Of a stretch of DNA of 64,000 nt, positions 24,346 to 35,428 are shown piece by piece. The stretch lies in the NCBI GenBank assembly GCA_036346255.1, contig CM070617.1, forward strand, positions 26,773,080 to 26,837,079, in the 5' to 3' direction. Below the pieces are notes generated by a model. The model ran no database searches and had not been told where the DNA came from. It was given only the letters and a program-made list of their open reading frames with translations. A program made the position numbers and the translations under genes. Positions within the stretch are counted from its first letter, which is position 1; every line of letters begins with the position of its first letter. The DNA is from Ampelocalamus luodianensis. Taxonomy: Eukaryota > Streptophyta > Magnoliopsida > Poales > Poaceae.

Positions 24346-25999
24346 TGTAGGATCAAGGATAACCGACTAGAGGGGGGTGAATAGGAGGTTTCTAAATTTA
24401 ATCGATCAAATTAAACTTAGAGCAAGATAGTTCTAGCAATTACTTCATAACACAATATAATGAGGGAACTATCATGCAACTTACTACAATAAAGAGCTAA
24501 TATCAAAACTAGATACAATTTTAATTAAGCAATTCAACACGAGAAAAATGCTAGAATTGTAAATGCGAAATAAGTAAAGATGAGAAATAACCACAAAAGA
24601 GACAATGAAGTTTTTCCCGTGGTATCAAAGACTTGCCGGTCTTCACTAGTCCACGTTGAGGAAGCTTGACAACTCAAGCCGGCTCCACGAATTAAGCCTT
24701 CCCTCGATCACTAGTAGTTGTTCTTCCTCCGCTCCAGAGATGGTGAACACCAAACCAATCACAATCTTGGCACCGGACCTCTTCAAAATCTTTTTGAAGA
24801 GATCACCGTGCGATCACCGCCAAAACGTCTAGGAGTTCGGCAAAACACCAAGAGTAACAAATCAATAATCTTCGCTTGACGACATTCAAGTGCAAAAGGA
24901 TCAACTAGAATGAGTGAATGCACTTGAATGAACTCAACAACCTCTCAAAGAGTGCACAAGTGTATTTGAGGAGTTGAATGAATGCTCAAGGCTCGAAGGA
25001 TGTTAAATGAGATCTAGCACCTAGCCCTTGAGCAGTTGGGGGGTATTTATACCACCCACCAACAAAGATGACCGTTGGAAAGACATTCCCCAAAAACCAG
25101 CGAAATGCGTATGATCGCTAACTAAAATGTGGTACGACCGCACCCAAGTCTGAGCATTGTAACGGTTAGAACGGCGGCATTAATGACTCTGACATAGCCG
25201 TTGAACAACCCCATGAGGTACGACCGCCAACCAACATGCGGTACGACCGCAACTTCTGGTCATACCGCACGGAGGAGCGGTACGACCGATCGAAGGGTTT
25301 CCAAAATCGCCGAGATGACATGCTCTCTGTAAAATACACACCGCCTTATAAGAATCGGTACAACCGTAGATCGGTATGACCGTTTCTCAAATGCGGTATG
25401 ACCGATTATCTCGGAGAGGTCTGAGCCAAAATGCATCGGTTCTGGTTTTATACAACCGCCAACTATAAAACGGAATGACCGCAATGCGGTAGTACCGCTA
25501 AGAGAGCCGGTCGTACCGCATCTGCGCTCAGTTGACGGAGGCGTTCAAAACTCGGTAGTACCACCAAGTAAAATGCGGTCATACCGCACCAAGCGGTACA
25601 ACCGCCTGTGAAATGTCGGTACAACCGATTTTTGACAAACACACTGAGAGCTTTCGGGAAAAGGAATTCAATGCATGTATGATCCTAAGTTGATCCATAT
25701 TGCACAAAACCATGTTATCAAGCTACTAGTCACGATCCCTCTTAATAGTACGGCATTTATCCTATAATCCGGTCTTCCAATCATTTCTCCTAAGACCGGT
25801 AAAATATAAAAGGATCCTAGTCTACTTGTACCTGTCTTGAGCCATGTAGATCTTCATTGAACCATTTAGCATGCATCTTTACGCCATCAAAAGCCACCAA
25901 TGGACCTTAACCTTGTAGATACTCAATAAACACGTTAATCCAACATTCACATGTAGTCATTAATTACCAAAACAATTTTTAGGGGCCTAGATGCTTTCA
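24346..25999 (-). repeat. Sirevirus 5' LTR with dense CGGTA..ACCG palindromes
   Basis: 1,654 bp. Between 25090 and 25630 it holds many short palindromes of the form CGGTA-NN-ACCG and half sites (CGGTACGACCG, CGGTATGACCG, CGGTAGTACCG). The related LTRs at 33890 and 38120 carry the same motif. Similar palindrome-rich LTRs are a known Sirevirus trait. Confidence 0.88.
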
Positions 26000-27712
26000 T
26001 GCGCATATCGTTCCATTGGTACGGCGGGCTCGTACCGTGCTGCATGGTGAGCAGCGCAGACAACAACCCAGCATGACGATCGGTTATGAGGCACACATTC
26101 GGTCGGTCCCTTACAACATGTTGCTTTATGTTGACTAGGAACCATAGCCAACTGTCAGTACTCTCGTTCTCTACAATGGCAAAGGCAACTGGGAGCAACT
26201 GGTCGTTGCCATCAGCGACAATAGCGGTGAGAATGATGCCCTTGTACTTCCCGCAAAGGAACGTACCGTCTATAGTCAGGACGGGACAGTAGTGGGAGAA
26301 GCCCTGGACTGCCGGGCCAAATGCCCAAAAGACTCGATCAAGGATTAGGGAATGTGGGATGTTTGACCGGTCGGGCCTGTCCATCCTATTGACACATGTC
26401 CCCGGATTAGCATCCGCAATTTGCTCCAGTATTCTGGGGACTAGGTTGTACGCCTCTTTGTAGGTACCGTACAACCCTTCGAGGACCTTCCGCTTCGCCC
26501 GCCATACCTTACTGTACCTAATGGCATACCCTACTATATTCGCTACGTTAGCCATGAGGACCTTCGGTGAAACGGTCAAATCGACGACAACTACGTGGCT
26601 TATGATGCTCGCGATGTAGGCCGAGGTTACATTATCATGCATTTGCAATGGCTCTTGAAGCTCACATGTGTGATCATCACGGCCCGAAATGCGGAAGGCG
26701 TTCTGCCCGAGGAATCTCTCGCACGACTTTGCGGGGCGGGAGCTAAGCACGCACTTAACTATGTATGTGTCAGGATTAGACCTGCAGATAATGGAAGCCA
26801 TATAATAGTTAGTGCGACTTACTGTACATAGTTCAAAGTTACAACAAACAATGTTCAAACTCACCTGTAAACTCGGTAAGTCCGACTGGTCTTCACCGCG
26901 AAACTCACGATAGCTTGCCTGGCGGCAGCCTTGTGTGGGAACTGTTGGCCCACAAGTATTGTGTCCTCATTGAAGGCCCACGAAGACTCGTTCTCTTGGG
27001 CTAGAACAAGGGAAGAGGCCGCTTGGCAATCCAACCGACTTGGAACATAGTCCGTGTCGGTCGAAACAATGCCACCGACGACCCACCCGCATCGTCGCCT
27101 TCGTCCTCGCTGGATTATGAGTCAAAGTTTGCCTCATCTTCGGTGGTAGTGCCCTCGGACATGCCATTGATAATCTCGTGACAATCAACACGAGCACCGC
27201 ACCATTTGTTGACACCTTCATTCGGTTCGAAACTACCAGAATCTCCATCTACTGGAGCATCGTACCTAACGACATCTGGCGCTCTCGACACCTCTCCCGT
27301 CGTCAACAAACCGAAGAGGGGGACAAGAGCGTCGCTGGCTCCTTCAACGGCGCCCCCCAGAGGATTGAGCAGGATATACAAAATAGACATACACCATGGG
27401 TCGTCGATAGATCGGAGCGTGAGGATTGCTAATGATCTCCATGTACTGTGCCCACATGGCACTACTGGTCACCTTCGCCAGGCCCCACACCATCTTCCCG
27501 TGTGGTAGGACCATGTTGGCGGTGATCACCTCTATTACTATCTTGTTCCTGGCGACGTGCCTATCGAACAACTGCCGAATACAGCGTCGTAGCTCGAGCA
27601 AATCGACGTGTGCCAGGTTGGGAACGTTTAGCAAGGCGCGCTGGCAGCTGGACAAATCCACTCCGTCTGGACCGGCACGCACGTTACCGTGGAACACATA
27701 CAGAGTCTCCAT
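25994..27712 (-). pseudogene. MuDR-type transposase, 3'-truncated
   Basis: This enzyme would cut and move the MULE. The ATG at 27712 opens METLYVFHGNV. The N-terminal region contains LPHGKMVWGLAKVTSSAMW. A frameshift lies near 27370, a stop near 27115 and further breaks near 27000. The MuDR DNA-binding-like segment (VGQQFPHKAAARQAIVSFAV) is around 26900-26960. The catalytic domain at 26864-25997 has TIDGTFLCGKYKG with the first Asp, AIVADGNDQLLPVAFAIVE, and CLITDRHAGLLSAL with the second Asp. The third acidic residue and the usual SWIM zinc finger are missing because a Sirevirus LTR begins at 25999. It is divergent to the GRF gene and convergent with PMD. Confidence 0.88.
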
Positions 27713-27902
27713 TTCTGACGAAAATAAGATAATATTTCAACAAAAACACAGCATAAAAACCATACGCATGTTGCTGAAATAAACTTACCGTTACGACGAC
27801 TTTCGCAAATGATGCGAACAAGGGACAAACAAAAATGTTAAGTACGGGGCATGGAGGCACCTCAGAAAGAGGGGAATGATTGACCGAGTGTGTGACCACG
27901 CG

Positions 27903-27910
27903 TTTATATA
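27903..27910 (-). promoter_or_regulatory. TATA box of the MULE transposase gene
   Basis: TATATAAA on the minus strand, about 190 bp upstream of the ATG at 27712. Confidence 0.5.
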
Positions 27911-28017
27911 GCCGAGCACGGGAGAAGCAACGTGACAGTGGGCCAGGTCTCTTCCGCGGCAGGCTGAGGGGGTAGGTCCCTACAGTGCCTGGCAGAGGGG
28001 GCAAGTCCCTACCGCGC

Positions 28018-28230
28018 CTGGCAGAGTGGGCAGCTTTGCGCAGTGACAAGACCACATGGGGCAGCTTTACACAGCGATAAGATCACATAGGGCAGCTTTA
28101 CGCAGTGACAAGACCACATAGGGCAGCTTTGCGCAGTGATAAGACCAAACGAGACAGCAGGGGGCAGTGATAAGACCAAACGAAATAGCAGGGGGCAGTG
28201 ACAAGACCAAATGAGACGCAACGTGACAGT
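28018..28230. repeat. 31-bp minisatellite, left part
   Basis: Units of about 31 bp based on GGGCAGCTTTGCGCAGTGAC plus AAGACCACAT, with variants AAGACCAAACGAGACAGCAG. A degenerate stretch continues to 28421. The array resumes on the other side of a solo LTR at 31569. It lies between the divergent promoters of the transposase and GRF genes. Confidence 0.85.
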
Positions 28231-28421
28231 GGCCCAGGTCCCTTCCGCGGTAGGCAAGGGGCGGTCCCTACGCGGCAGCGAGAGGGCGAGTCCCTACCAC
28301 GCTGGCGAGGGCGACAGTCCCTACCGCTTGCGCAGAGGCGCGCTGCGCGATGACAAGACCACACAGCCGGCTTTGCGCGATGATAAGACCACACGGGCGG
28401 CTTTGGCGGTGACAAGACCAC

Positions 28422-31400
28422 CATCGAACCCGGAGCGAAGGATCCCAAATTCTCGTGTTCATACACTAGTCCAGGATTTCTAGTGTACACAGTTAAACAA
28501 AAAGTGATAGCACAATCATATCACGCATTTATTGATAATACTTCAGAGTTTATTACAAAAAGGGCCTGCGGCCAAAAGAAAAGAAATAACACAGCGGAAG
28601 AGTAGTAGTAGTAGGCCACATGACTTGCCACAGGCAATCGTCTGGGGGCGCAACCTATTCATAAAGATCCTCACCGTCGGGGAAAACGTCTTCTCCTGAA
28701 TGAGATTTATTCAGCAAGAGTGAGCACAACTTCCGTGCTCGCAAGTCACACCCAATATAGAAAGTTTAATGCATGCATAAGGTAAACAAAGGTAATGGCA
28801 GGGTTGTTTTGCATAAACAACATTTTCAGATTATACCATTAATACTTTTGTAATGCTAATTTTAATATTTCAAATAAAGACAGTGGCAAAAATGACAACG
28901 AATATTGGATGACCTCCATTAGTTGAATATTGAAGGATATCCTCCTAACACTTGGCTAACCACCCAATTTTTACCATAGGATTATCCATCCTAAAACATC
29001 TGTTGAACACATTTTATAAACCAAAACAATTCTAACTTAGAGTGGCTTTGCTAGCATGTCCATGACCATGACGCGCTATTCGAATAGTTTTACACTCTGC
29101 AGAGGTTATGCGACTTTACCCACACGAGATAATATGCTTTTAATGTCGGCCAAAGCACGCTTCCGAAGGCGTGTGACTAAGCAATTATCATGAGGCCGTT
29201 ACAAAGCAGTGTCCTAATGTATTCATGCCCGCTAAGGTTTCGCTACCATTGGACTATCCATCCTCCGGGAGCCCCCTCTTGCGCCAGGTGGGACTAATGT
29301 CTGACCAACGCCCACACATACAACATAACACAAATAACACTAAGACACCACAGATTATTTAGCCAAATCCTGCCCATACAGGACATGTGGTGGTACGGTA
29401 AGGCGTAGCAAAATACGCTCAAAGACCGGTCCTTAACTGACTCGGGCGACTTCCAATTAAAACCCTGGGTCGTAATCCTAACCAGATTAGACCCGTGCAT
29501 GAACCTGCACCCACCATCCATCCATCTCGCCCAAGTCCAAACCCATTTCATTTTATTTACAGTAAAAACCTCTTTATAAACCTTTCGTGATAAAACAATA
29601 CCACAGAAACACATTTTAAATTCAATTGTAAAGATTTGACTAAATTCTCCCAAATTTGTAAATGTTATCTAAGCAAGGCTAAGCATTTGACAAATTTTAT
29701 CTAAGATGTCAAGGTATTCAGGTTTGATAATCAAATTGGCCATACCAAGGAGTTTGGAACAACTATATACGAAATCAGGATATTCAGACACTTTTATAAA
29801 CATATGCATGCAATAGTAATTTGTAATTAGTAAATAAATACTTTAAAACAATAGGAACAATATGATCAATAGTGTAACTTGCCTTCGTTGAAGTCTTGAA
29901 ACTCTAATTCGTCGGAAGGATCTAACTCTCCGGAGTCGTCGAGGTCTATACGTGAAATTACGACAAATTAACTCCAAATTCAAATAATTCAAAAACTCAG
30001 ATCAAACTAACTCCAAATTGAAATATTTTGCTTTAGTTAGCTAGATTATAATTTTAGACAGATTTTGCAACTTGAATCACCCAATTTGGAGTTCATATGC
30101 AAAAGATATGAATTTTAGAAGTTTAATATAAAATCTGGAATTTAATTGAATTCTCTGAATTATTTTTCTAAAGGAAATTCTATTTATTGCGTAATGCTGA
30201 CGCCAGCGATGAATTTCCGGGAATTAAAAGAATTATAAAGATTTTCTGACAAGCGGGCCCCACATGTCATAGACTCGGCTCACGGTGGACTGATTCCACC
30301 GAGCCATGTGCGGGCTGGTGCGGTGGACCTGCCACGCGGGCGCTGACCCGGCGTGACACGCGAGCGCCACGCATGTTCCTGCGCCGAGGTGGCACTGAGC
30401 TGGCGACGACGTGGCCCAGCCACGTGTGCCCGACGGGGCGATGGGCTCCGGTGATGAGCTCGCCGGCGCTACGCGCCACGGCGAGGGGAATGAAAGTGCG
30501 CAAAATGTAGAGGGGGTTCGTGCGAACTCGTGGGTTACCAAAACGACGGCGGAGCGTGACCGAAAGGTCGTCGGCGACGGCGTTTGGCGGCGGCGGCGTG
30601 CGGTCGTCGATGAAGTAGTGGTTCCGGTGATTCTCCGAGGAAGTGGATGGTAGCTCCGGCTTCGCACGGGTGCGGTGATGAAGATGGCGTCGACGGCGAG
30701 GACGGAGGAGAAGAAGCTCCCGCGCTCGCCGGCGAAGAAGCTCAGAATCCGGGCGCTATGGGCGAGGAGAAGGGTACCGGGTGGTGGCGGCGTGTTCAGT
30801 GAGCCGAGGAGCACCTCATGCTCCCTTTTATAGGGGTGGAGGAGGCCGGGTGGTGGAGATCGTGTCTTGCGGCGCGCGCGGTAGTGGCGAGTTACGCGAT
30901 CGTGGGCACGAGAAAAGGGAAAGCGGCGGAAGTGGGCGGCGTGATGAAGGGTCTTCATTGCGCATGATGGCGAGGGGAGCGGGGAAAGCAGGCGGGCCGG
31001 GCTCGGTGTGGGCTTTAATGGCGGCGATTCTTCGCGGCGGTGCGGGGAAGAAGGTGATGAAGACGATGACGCTGGGCCGTCTGATTTTGATCGGACGGTG
31101 GAGATAGAACAGGCGAACCGGTAAGTTGGGGGTTGGTGTGGCCGTTTGATTTTAATCGGGCGGTCACGATAGAACGAGGGGATACGGTAAGTGGGGATCG
31201 GGCGCAGCTGTTGGATTTCAATCCAACGGTTGACGGCTGTGGCGCGGTGGAACGGGCCGAGCGCGCGCGAGAGAGATGTGGGCCGAGCTGGGTTTCTTCT
31301 AGTTTCTGATTTAATTAAATGCTGATAATTCATTTAGGCTTTAGAATATAGCAAAATAATTCCAAAAATTATGAGAAAATTCACAGAAATTCTCTGGATC

Positions 31401-31568
31401 ATTTAGGATTTAAGAAAAATATTTAGAGCTATTATCTGGTAATAGATTTTGCACATCATTTTGTTTTAGCTTTCATTTGGTTAAGGAAAAGCTTCAAAAA
31501 TTCCACAAAAATCCAATAAAATAATTAAACTTTATTTTCAACTGGAAATTGAAATTTGGGCTGTTACA
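28422..31568 (-). mobile_element. solo LTR of a Tekay/Del-like Ty3 element
   Basis: 3,147 bp, minus orientation. Its start (TGTAACAGCCCAAATTTC at 31568) and end (GGATCCTTCG...GGGTTCGA) match the 41317-44506 LTR family. The target duplication ACCAC is at 28417-28421 and 31569-31573, and adjacent minisatellite units show the unoccupied sequence. There is no internal region, so it arose by LTR-LTR recombination. The outermost two bases at the 28422 end are CA instead of the usual TG. Long open frames in its GC-rich part (30233-31333) are not genes. Confidence 0.88.
30825..30834 (-). promoter_or_regulatory. TATA box of the solo LTR
   Basis: CTATAAAAGG on the minus strand in the GC-rich promoter part of the LTR, at the position equivalent to 42141 and 51624 in the related LTRs. 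Confidence 0.45.
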
Positions 31569-31715
31569 ACCACATAGGCCAGCTTTGCGTAGTGACAAGA
31601 CCACACGGGCCAGCTTTGCGCAGTGACAAGACCACACGGGCTAGCTTTACCGCAGTGACAAGACCACACGGGGCAACTTTGCGCGGTGACAAGACCAAAC
31701 GAGACAGAACTTTGC
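31569..31715. repeat. 31-bp minisatellite, right part
   Basis: Four to five units of GCCAGCTTTGCGCAGTGACA plus AGACCACACGG. They continue the array at 28018-28421 and end just upstream of the GRF gene promoter. Confidence 0.85.
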
Positions 31716-31747
31716 CTGAAATTAACCACACCATGCCAACCATGGGG

Positions 31748-31757
31748 CTTATAAAAC
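31748..31757 (+). promoter_or_regulatory. TATA box of the GRF zinc-finger gene
   Basis: CTTATAAAAC 50 bp upstream of the ATG at 31800. Confidence 0.5.
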
Positions 31758-31799
31758 GGGGTTGAACCAAACCCAACACTACACAACAGATACCCAGCT

Positions 31800-32850
31800 A
31801 TGGACTCTTCGGCAAACATCTACGCGAAGATGTTGCAAAAGCACAAGTGGCTTGCGTAGAAGAGAAAACATCTACAATACCCAGATCGAACAATGAAAGA
31901 TGCTCAAGTACCACCACGTTTTCCAATCTCGCAGTGTGTGTGTGGCGAACAGGCAGAGATCATTCAGTCCACACACCTAGACACCGTCGCTAGGGCATAC
32001 TACACGTGCGGGCACCACCTCGTAAGCGTTTCTTTCCCGCACATCGATTTTCCTCAACGTTCAATTCCTAAAATTTTTAACATCTTCCCCACGTAATGGC
32101 AACCCGAGATGCTCTGCCACTTCTTCCAGTGGATCGACGGTCCGGAGATGTACGACAAGACATTCATCCAGCAGAAGTACATGCTGAACTACTCGGTGCG
32201 GGCCGAGAACTTCGTTTGGTGGAAACCTTACGTACCAGACCCTGTTGAGGAGGCTCCGAAGGAGCCCAGTACTCAGCCGGGCATAGTCCATATCGACGAC
32301 GTGAGTTTTGAAGAATTTACATCCTTATTACGTTTTTCACTCTACGATGTACCTACATCATACAATCACAGGACATGGACGACTTCGACATACCAGCCCG
32401 AGGTAGACAGTCCCACGACAAGGGCAAGGGAAAGGCTCATGAGGCTGAGCCCGCCCACCACAGCTTATCCGGTCGCCCAGGTGTATTCCGTATCCACGAT
32501 GTGAGTTATGAAGAATTTACATCCTTCTTACGTTTTTCACTATACGGTGCACTTATATCATAGAATCGTAGGACATGGACGACTTCGACATACCAGCCCA
32601 AGGTTGTGATCCGACAAGGAAAGGCTCATCGGTGAGCCCTACGCCCACAGCATCTCCGGTCGCCCGGGCCTAATCCGTATCGACGGCGTGAGTTATGAAG
32701 AATTAATATCCTTCTTAAGATTTTCACTATCTGATGCACTTACATCATGAAATCGCGGGACATGGGCGACTTCCGACATACCGGCCGGCGTGGGCGATCC
32801 GCGACAAGGTGCAGGGGAAGGCCGGCCAAGAGTTCAACGTTGTGCTAGCA
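31800..32850 (+). pseudogene. GRF-type zinc-finger gene of the MULE, with repeated 3' exons
   Basis: Exon 1 (31800-32021) starts MDSSANIYAKMLQKHKWLA, then an in-frame TAG at 31857-31859, where a Trp codon would be a single G-to-A change away. It goes on to CVCGEQAEIIQ and AYYTCGHHL. Exon 2 (32109-32300) has CHFFQWIDGPEMYDKTF and SVRAENFVWWKPYV. Together these give the CxC...C...C pattern of a GRF zinc finger, a domain seen in nucleic-acid-binding proteins and in transposon-encoded proteins. Exons 3 (32372-32500) and 4 (32572-32687), and a decayed exon from about 32762, are tandem copies starting DMDDFDIPA, each after a similar short intron. Exon 4 is not a multiple of three and the last acceptor is lost. 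Confidence 0.75.
32301..32850 (+). repeat. tandem exon-intron repeat (~190-200 bp), three copies
   Basis: Each unit is an intron starting GTGAG(T)TATGAAGAATTTA and ending in AATC(G/A)..AG, followed by an exon starting GACATGGACGACTTCGACAT. Units begin at about 32301, 32501 and 32688. Decay increases rightward. Confidence 0.8.
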
Positions 32851-33310
32851 AGGAAGGGAAAATGACTACGGTCCACGCAGTAGGTCGTGTCATTACGTAG
32901 TAGTCCCTAGTCCTACCACGCATGTTTTGTACTATCCCCTAAAGGTATGTACAATTATATGGTCCGGATGCTTGTGTCGTAATGTACCGTAGTAGTAGCG
33001 GCGAGGATGACTAAAGCAATTTGTCGAACCATCATGCCATGTAACATGCTTCTGTCTGCGGACACTAATGTAGTTCTGGTTCCGTGTCTCCGCTAAGTCT
33101 ATATTGCAAGTATGCCTCTTCTAGTGGAGTCCTACAAAGAACCAACCGACATCGAATCCTCCATATTTTAGGGCATCTTCGTAATCACAACGAGCGTTCT
33201 CAACCCTTCCAATCATATTCTGTACAAGCTTCATAAACTACTTCACCGACTCCCTGCCTATATACGTTCAAACAACTTCATCGAGGAGGGATTCCAATAG
33301 TTTGGACAAC
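32850..33310. other. MULE interior, no gene recognised
   Basis: Probable 3' flank of the GRF gene before the right TIR. No conserved domain or repeat identified. Confidence 0.4.
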
Positions 33311-33889
33311 AAGACAGTTATATGTGTTGTCATATTGTATATGGACATCTCCAATGGAGTTGCAATGCAGCGTTTTTTCTATACATTTCAAGTCATATGA
33401 AATCATGAAACCCTATTTACAATATACTTAAATGAATTTTTGAGAAATATTTATAATGGATAAAATTTTGAAAATATTACACAAGCAAGTACACTGTGTG
33501 AGAAGGCTCCACAAAAAAATTCATAATTTTTGGACCCTATTTACTATATTTAAAAATTCTTACAAAAAATATGCATAAATGATTTAAAAAAACAAAAAAT
33601 ACTACAGTGGCAGGCGCGTGTCGGCCACTGTAGCAACTTTTTTTAATAAAAAAATACGGTTATCTAAAAATTCTTACTTTTTTTTTAAAAAAAACAAAAA
33701 ACAGAAAAATTGCTCTGATGGCGTATGTGCTGGGTGGCGCACGGCCATTGTAGCACATATTTTTTTAAAAAGCGCGCCGGCCACTTGCCGCGCCGAGGCG
33801 AGGTAGGCAGTTCTGCACCGGGGCGGGGTAGCTAGTCGCTAGCGCGCTCGGGGCTGAGGCGGTGGTCGCCCTCGGTTTCATGATACCAT
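33310..33889. repeat. right terminal inverted repeat of the MULE, inner part
   Basis: Reverse complement of about 20140-20770. It ends abruptly at a Sirevirus LTR (33890). The outermost ~95 bp of this terminus are found beyond the LTR complex at 39598-39692. A short duplicate of its outer edge (GAGGCGGTGGT...CCTCGGTTTC) recurs at 38085-38110. Confidence 0.8.
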
Positions 33890-35370
33890 TGAAAAGCATC
33901 TAGGCCCCTAAAAATATATTTTGGTAATTTATGATAATATGTGAAAATGAGACTTATTGGTTTGTTGAGTTTTTACAAGGCCTAGTCCCATTGGAAAATA
34001 TGATCTTGAAGATGCATGCTAAAAGTTTTATGAAGATCAACTTCTGACTCAAGGATAAGGTACAAGTGGTTTTGAAATTATTGTCTTTTACGGTCTTAGG
34101 AGAAATAGATGGAAGACCGGATTATAGGTTAAATCTTTGTACTATTAAGAGGATCATGTCCTGTAGCTTGAAGGCACGTCTTGTGCTTTATGGATCAATT
34201 TAGGATCATGCATGCATATGGATTCTCTTTCTAAAACCAAATATGCCTTTGTCGGGACAATCGGTACTACGGCGTTATGCATGCGGAACTACCGCACTCG
34301 GTTGTTCGATCGTTAGTTGGCGGTATGTTTTTACAAAGAGTCTCTTTTATGGTTTGGTGCCAAAACCTAAGCGCGGTAGTACCGCCGATGTTCATGCGGT
34401 ATGAACGAATACGGTAGTACGCGGTGTTAAGCGGAACTACCGCATGCCGGTTATTCGAATGTTAAGCGGTATGTTTTTCCGTAAGCACCCTTTTGTCTCT
34501 CTTGGAAAGCGGTAGTACCGCAATCTCCTTGCGGTATGACCGCATCTGCGATAATACCGCTCATCGATTAGCGGTAGTACCGCTCTGCAAGATGCGGCTA
34601 TGTCGGTCATTTCATGCGTCTGTTATAGCCGTTCTTTGTAGTGGTTGGAGAAGTGCGGTAGTACCTTCCTTGCATGGCGGTAGTACCGCATGTGGCTAAA
34701 AAGTGGGTTTTCTTCTCCAACGGTTATAATTGTTGTTGGAGGTATAAATACTTCCCACCACTCAAGGACAGCGTGCTAGACCACATTTAACATCTTTAGA
34801 GCCTTGTGCATTCATTCAACTCCTCAAATTCATTTGTTCACTCTTTGAGAGGTTGTTGAGCTCATTCAAAGTGCATTCATCATTCTAGTTGATCCTATTG
34901 CACTTCAAAGTCGTCAGCGAAGGTCTTGGTTTGTTACTCTTGGAGTTTTGCGAACTCCTAGGCGGCTTAGCGGTGATTGCACGGTGATCTCTTCAAGAAG
35001 ATTGTGAAGAGGCCGGTGCCCATATTGTGAGTGGTTTAGTGTTCACCATCTCGGAGTGGAGGAAGAACAACCAATAGTGATCGAGGAAAGGCTTAATATG
35101 TGGAGCCGGCAGTTGGTTCAAGCTCCTCAACGTGGACTAGTGAAGACCGGCAAGTCTTCGATACCACGGAAAACATCGTTGTCTCATTGTGGTTATTCTG
35201 GTCTTTACTCTTCGCATTTATATTTCTAGCTTGATCTTTGTGCTTGTATTGCTTAGCTAGAAGTATAATTTGTTTAGACTAAGTTATTAATTAGCTTATC
35301 TCGTTAATTTGTTTAAAAGTTTAAAAACCTCCTATTCACCCCCCTCTAGTCGGTTATCCTTGATCCTACA
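33890..35370 (+). repeat. Sirevirus 5' LTR
   Basis: 1,481 bp, TGAAAAGCATC...GATCCTACA. It carries palindromes such as GCGGTAGTACCGC at 34280-34700. Close to the LTRs at 38120 and 24346, except for indels concentrated at CG-rich words. Confidence 0.9.
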
Positions 35371-35428
35371 AGTGGTATCAGAGCTTGGTCTCTCAATTTA
35401 TTAGACTTTACCGTCTAAGAGAGAAAGG

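Larger units (their letters stand above)
22105..25999 (-). mobile_element. Sirevirus (copia) 5' portion, truncated at both MULE genes
   Basis: On the minus strand: 5' LTR 25999-24346, then a tRNA-iMet-type primer-binding site (about 24333-24345), gag and the start of protease/integrase. The element stops at about 22105 in the GAG-pre-integrase region, with no RT and no 3' LTR. The LTR starts TGAAAGCATC and ends CTACA. It joins the PMD gene on one side and the MuDR transposase on the other, each cut mid-frame. The insertion is therefore associated with deletion of the convergent gene ends. Confidence 0.88.

Noticed and set aside
26086..26831. Plus-strand open frames across 26.0-26.9 kb
   Set aside because: Shadows of the minus-strand transposase catalytic domain, which has clear conserved motifs.
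30233..31333. A 366-codon open frame on the minus strand
   Set aside because: It lies in the GC-rich promoter part of a solo LTR; the related LTRs at 41.6-42.7 and 50.1-52.2 kb do not conserve the frame.
28018..31715. CRISPR-like array of regular ~31-bp repeats
   Set aside because: Units are contiguous without unique spacers, and the context is a plant transposon. It is a minisatellite.
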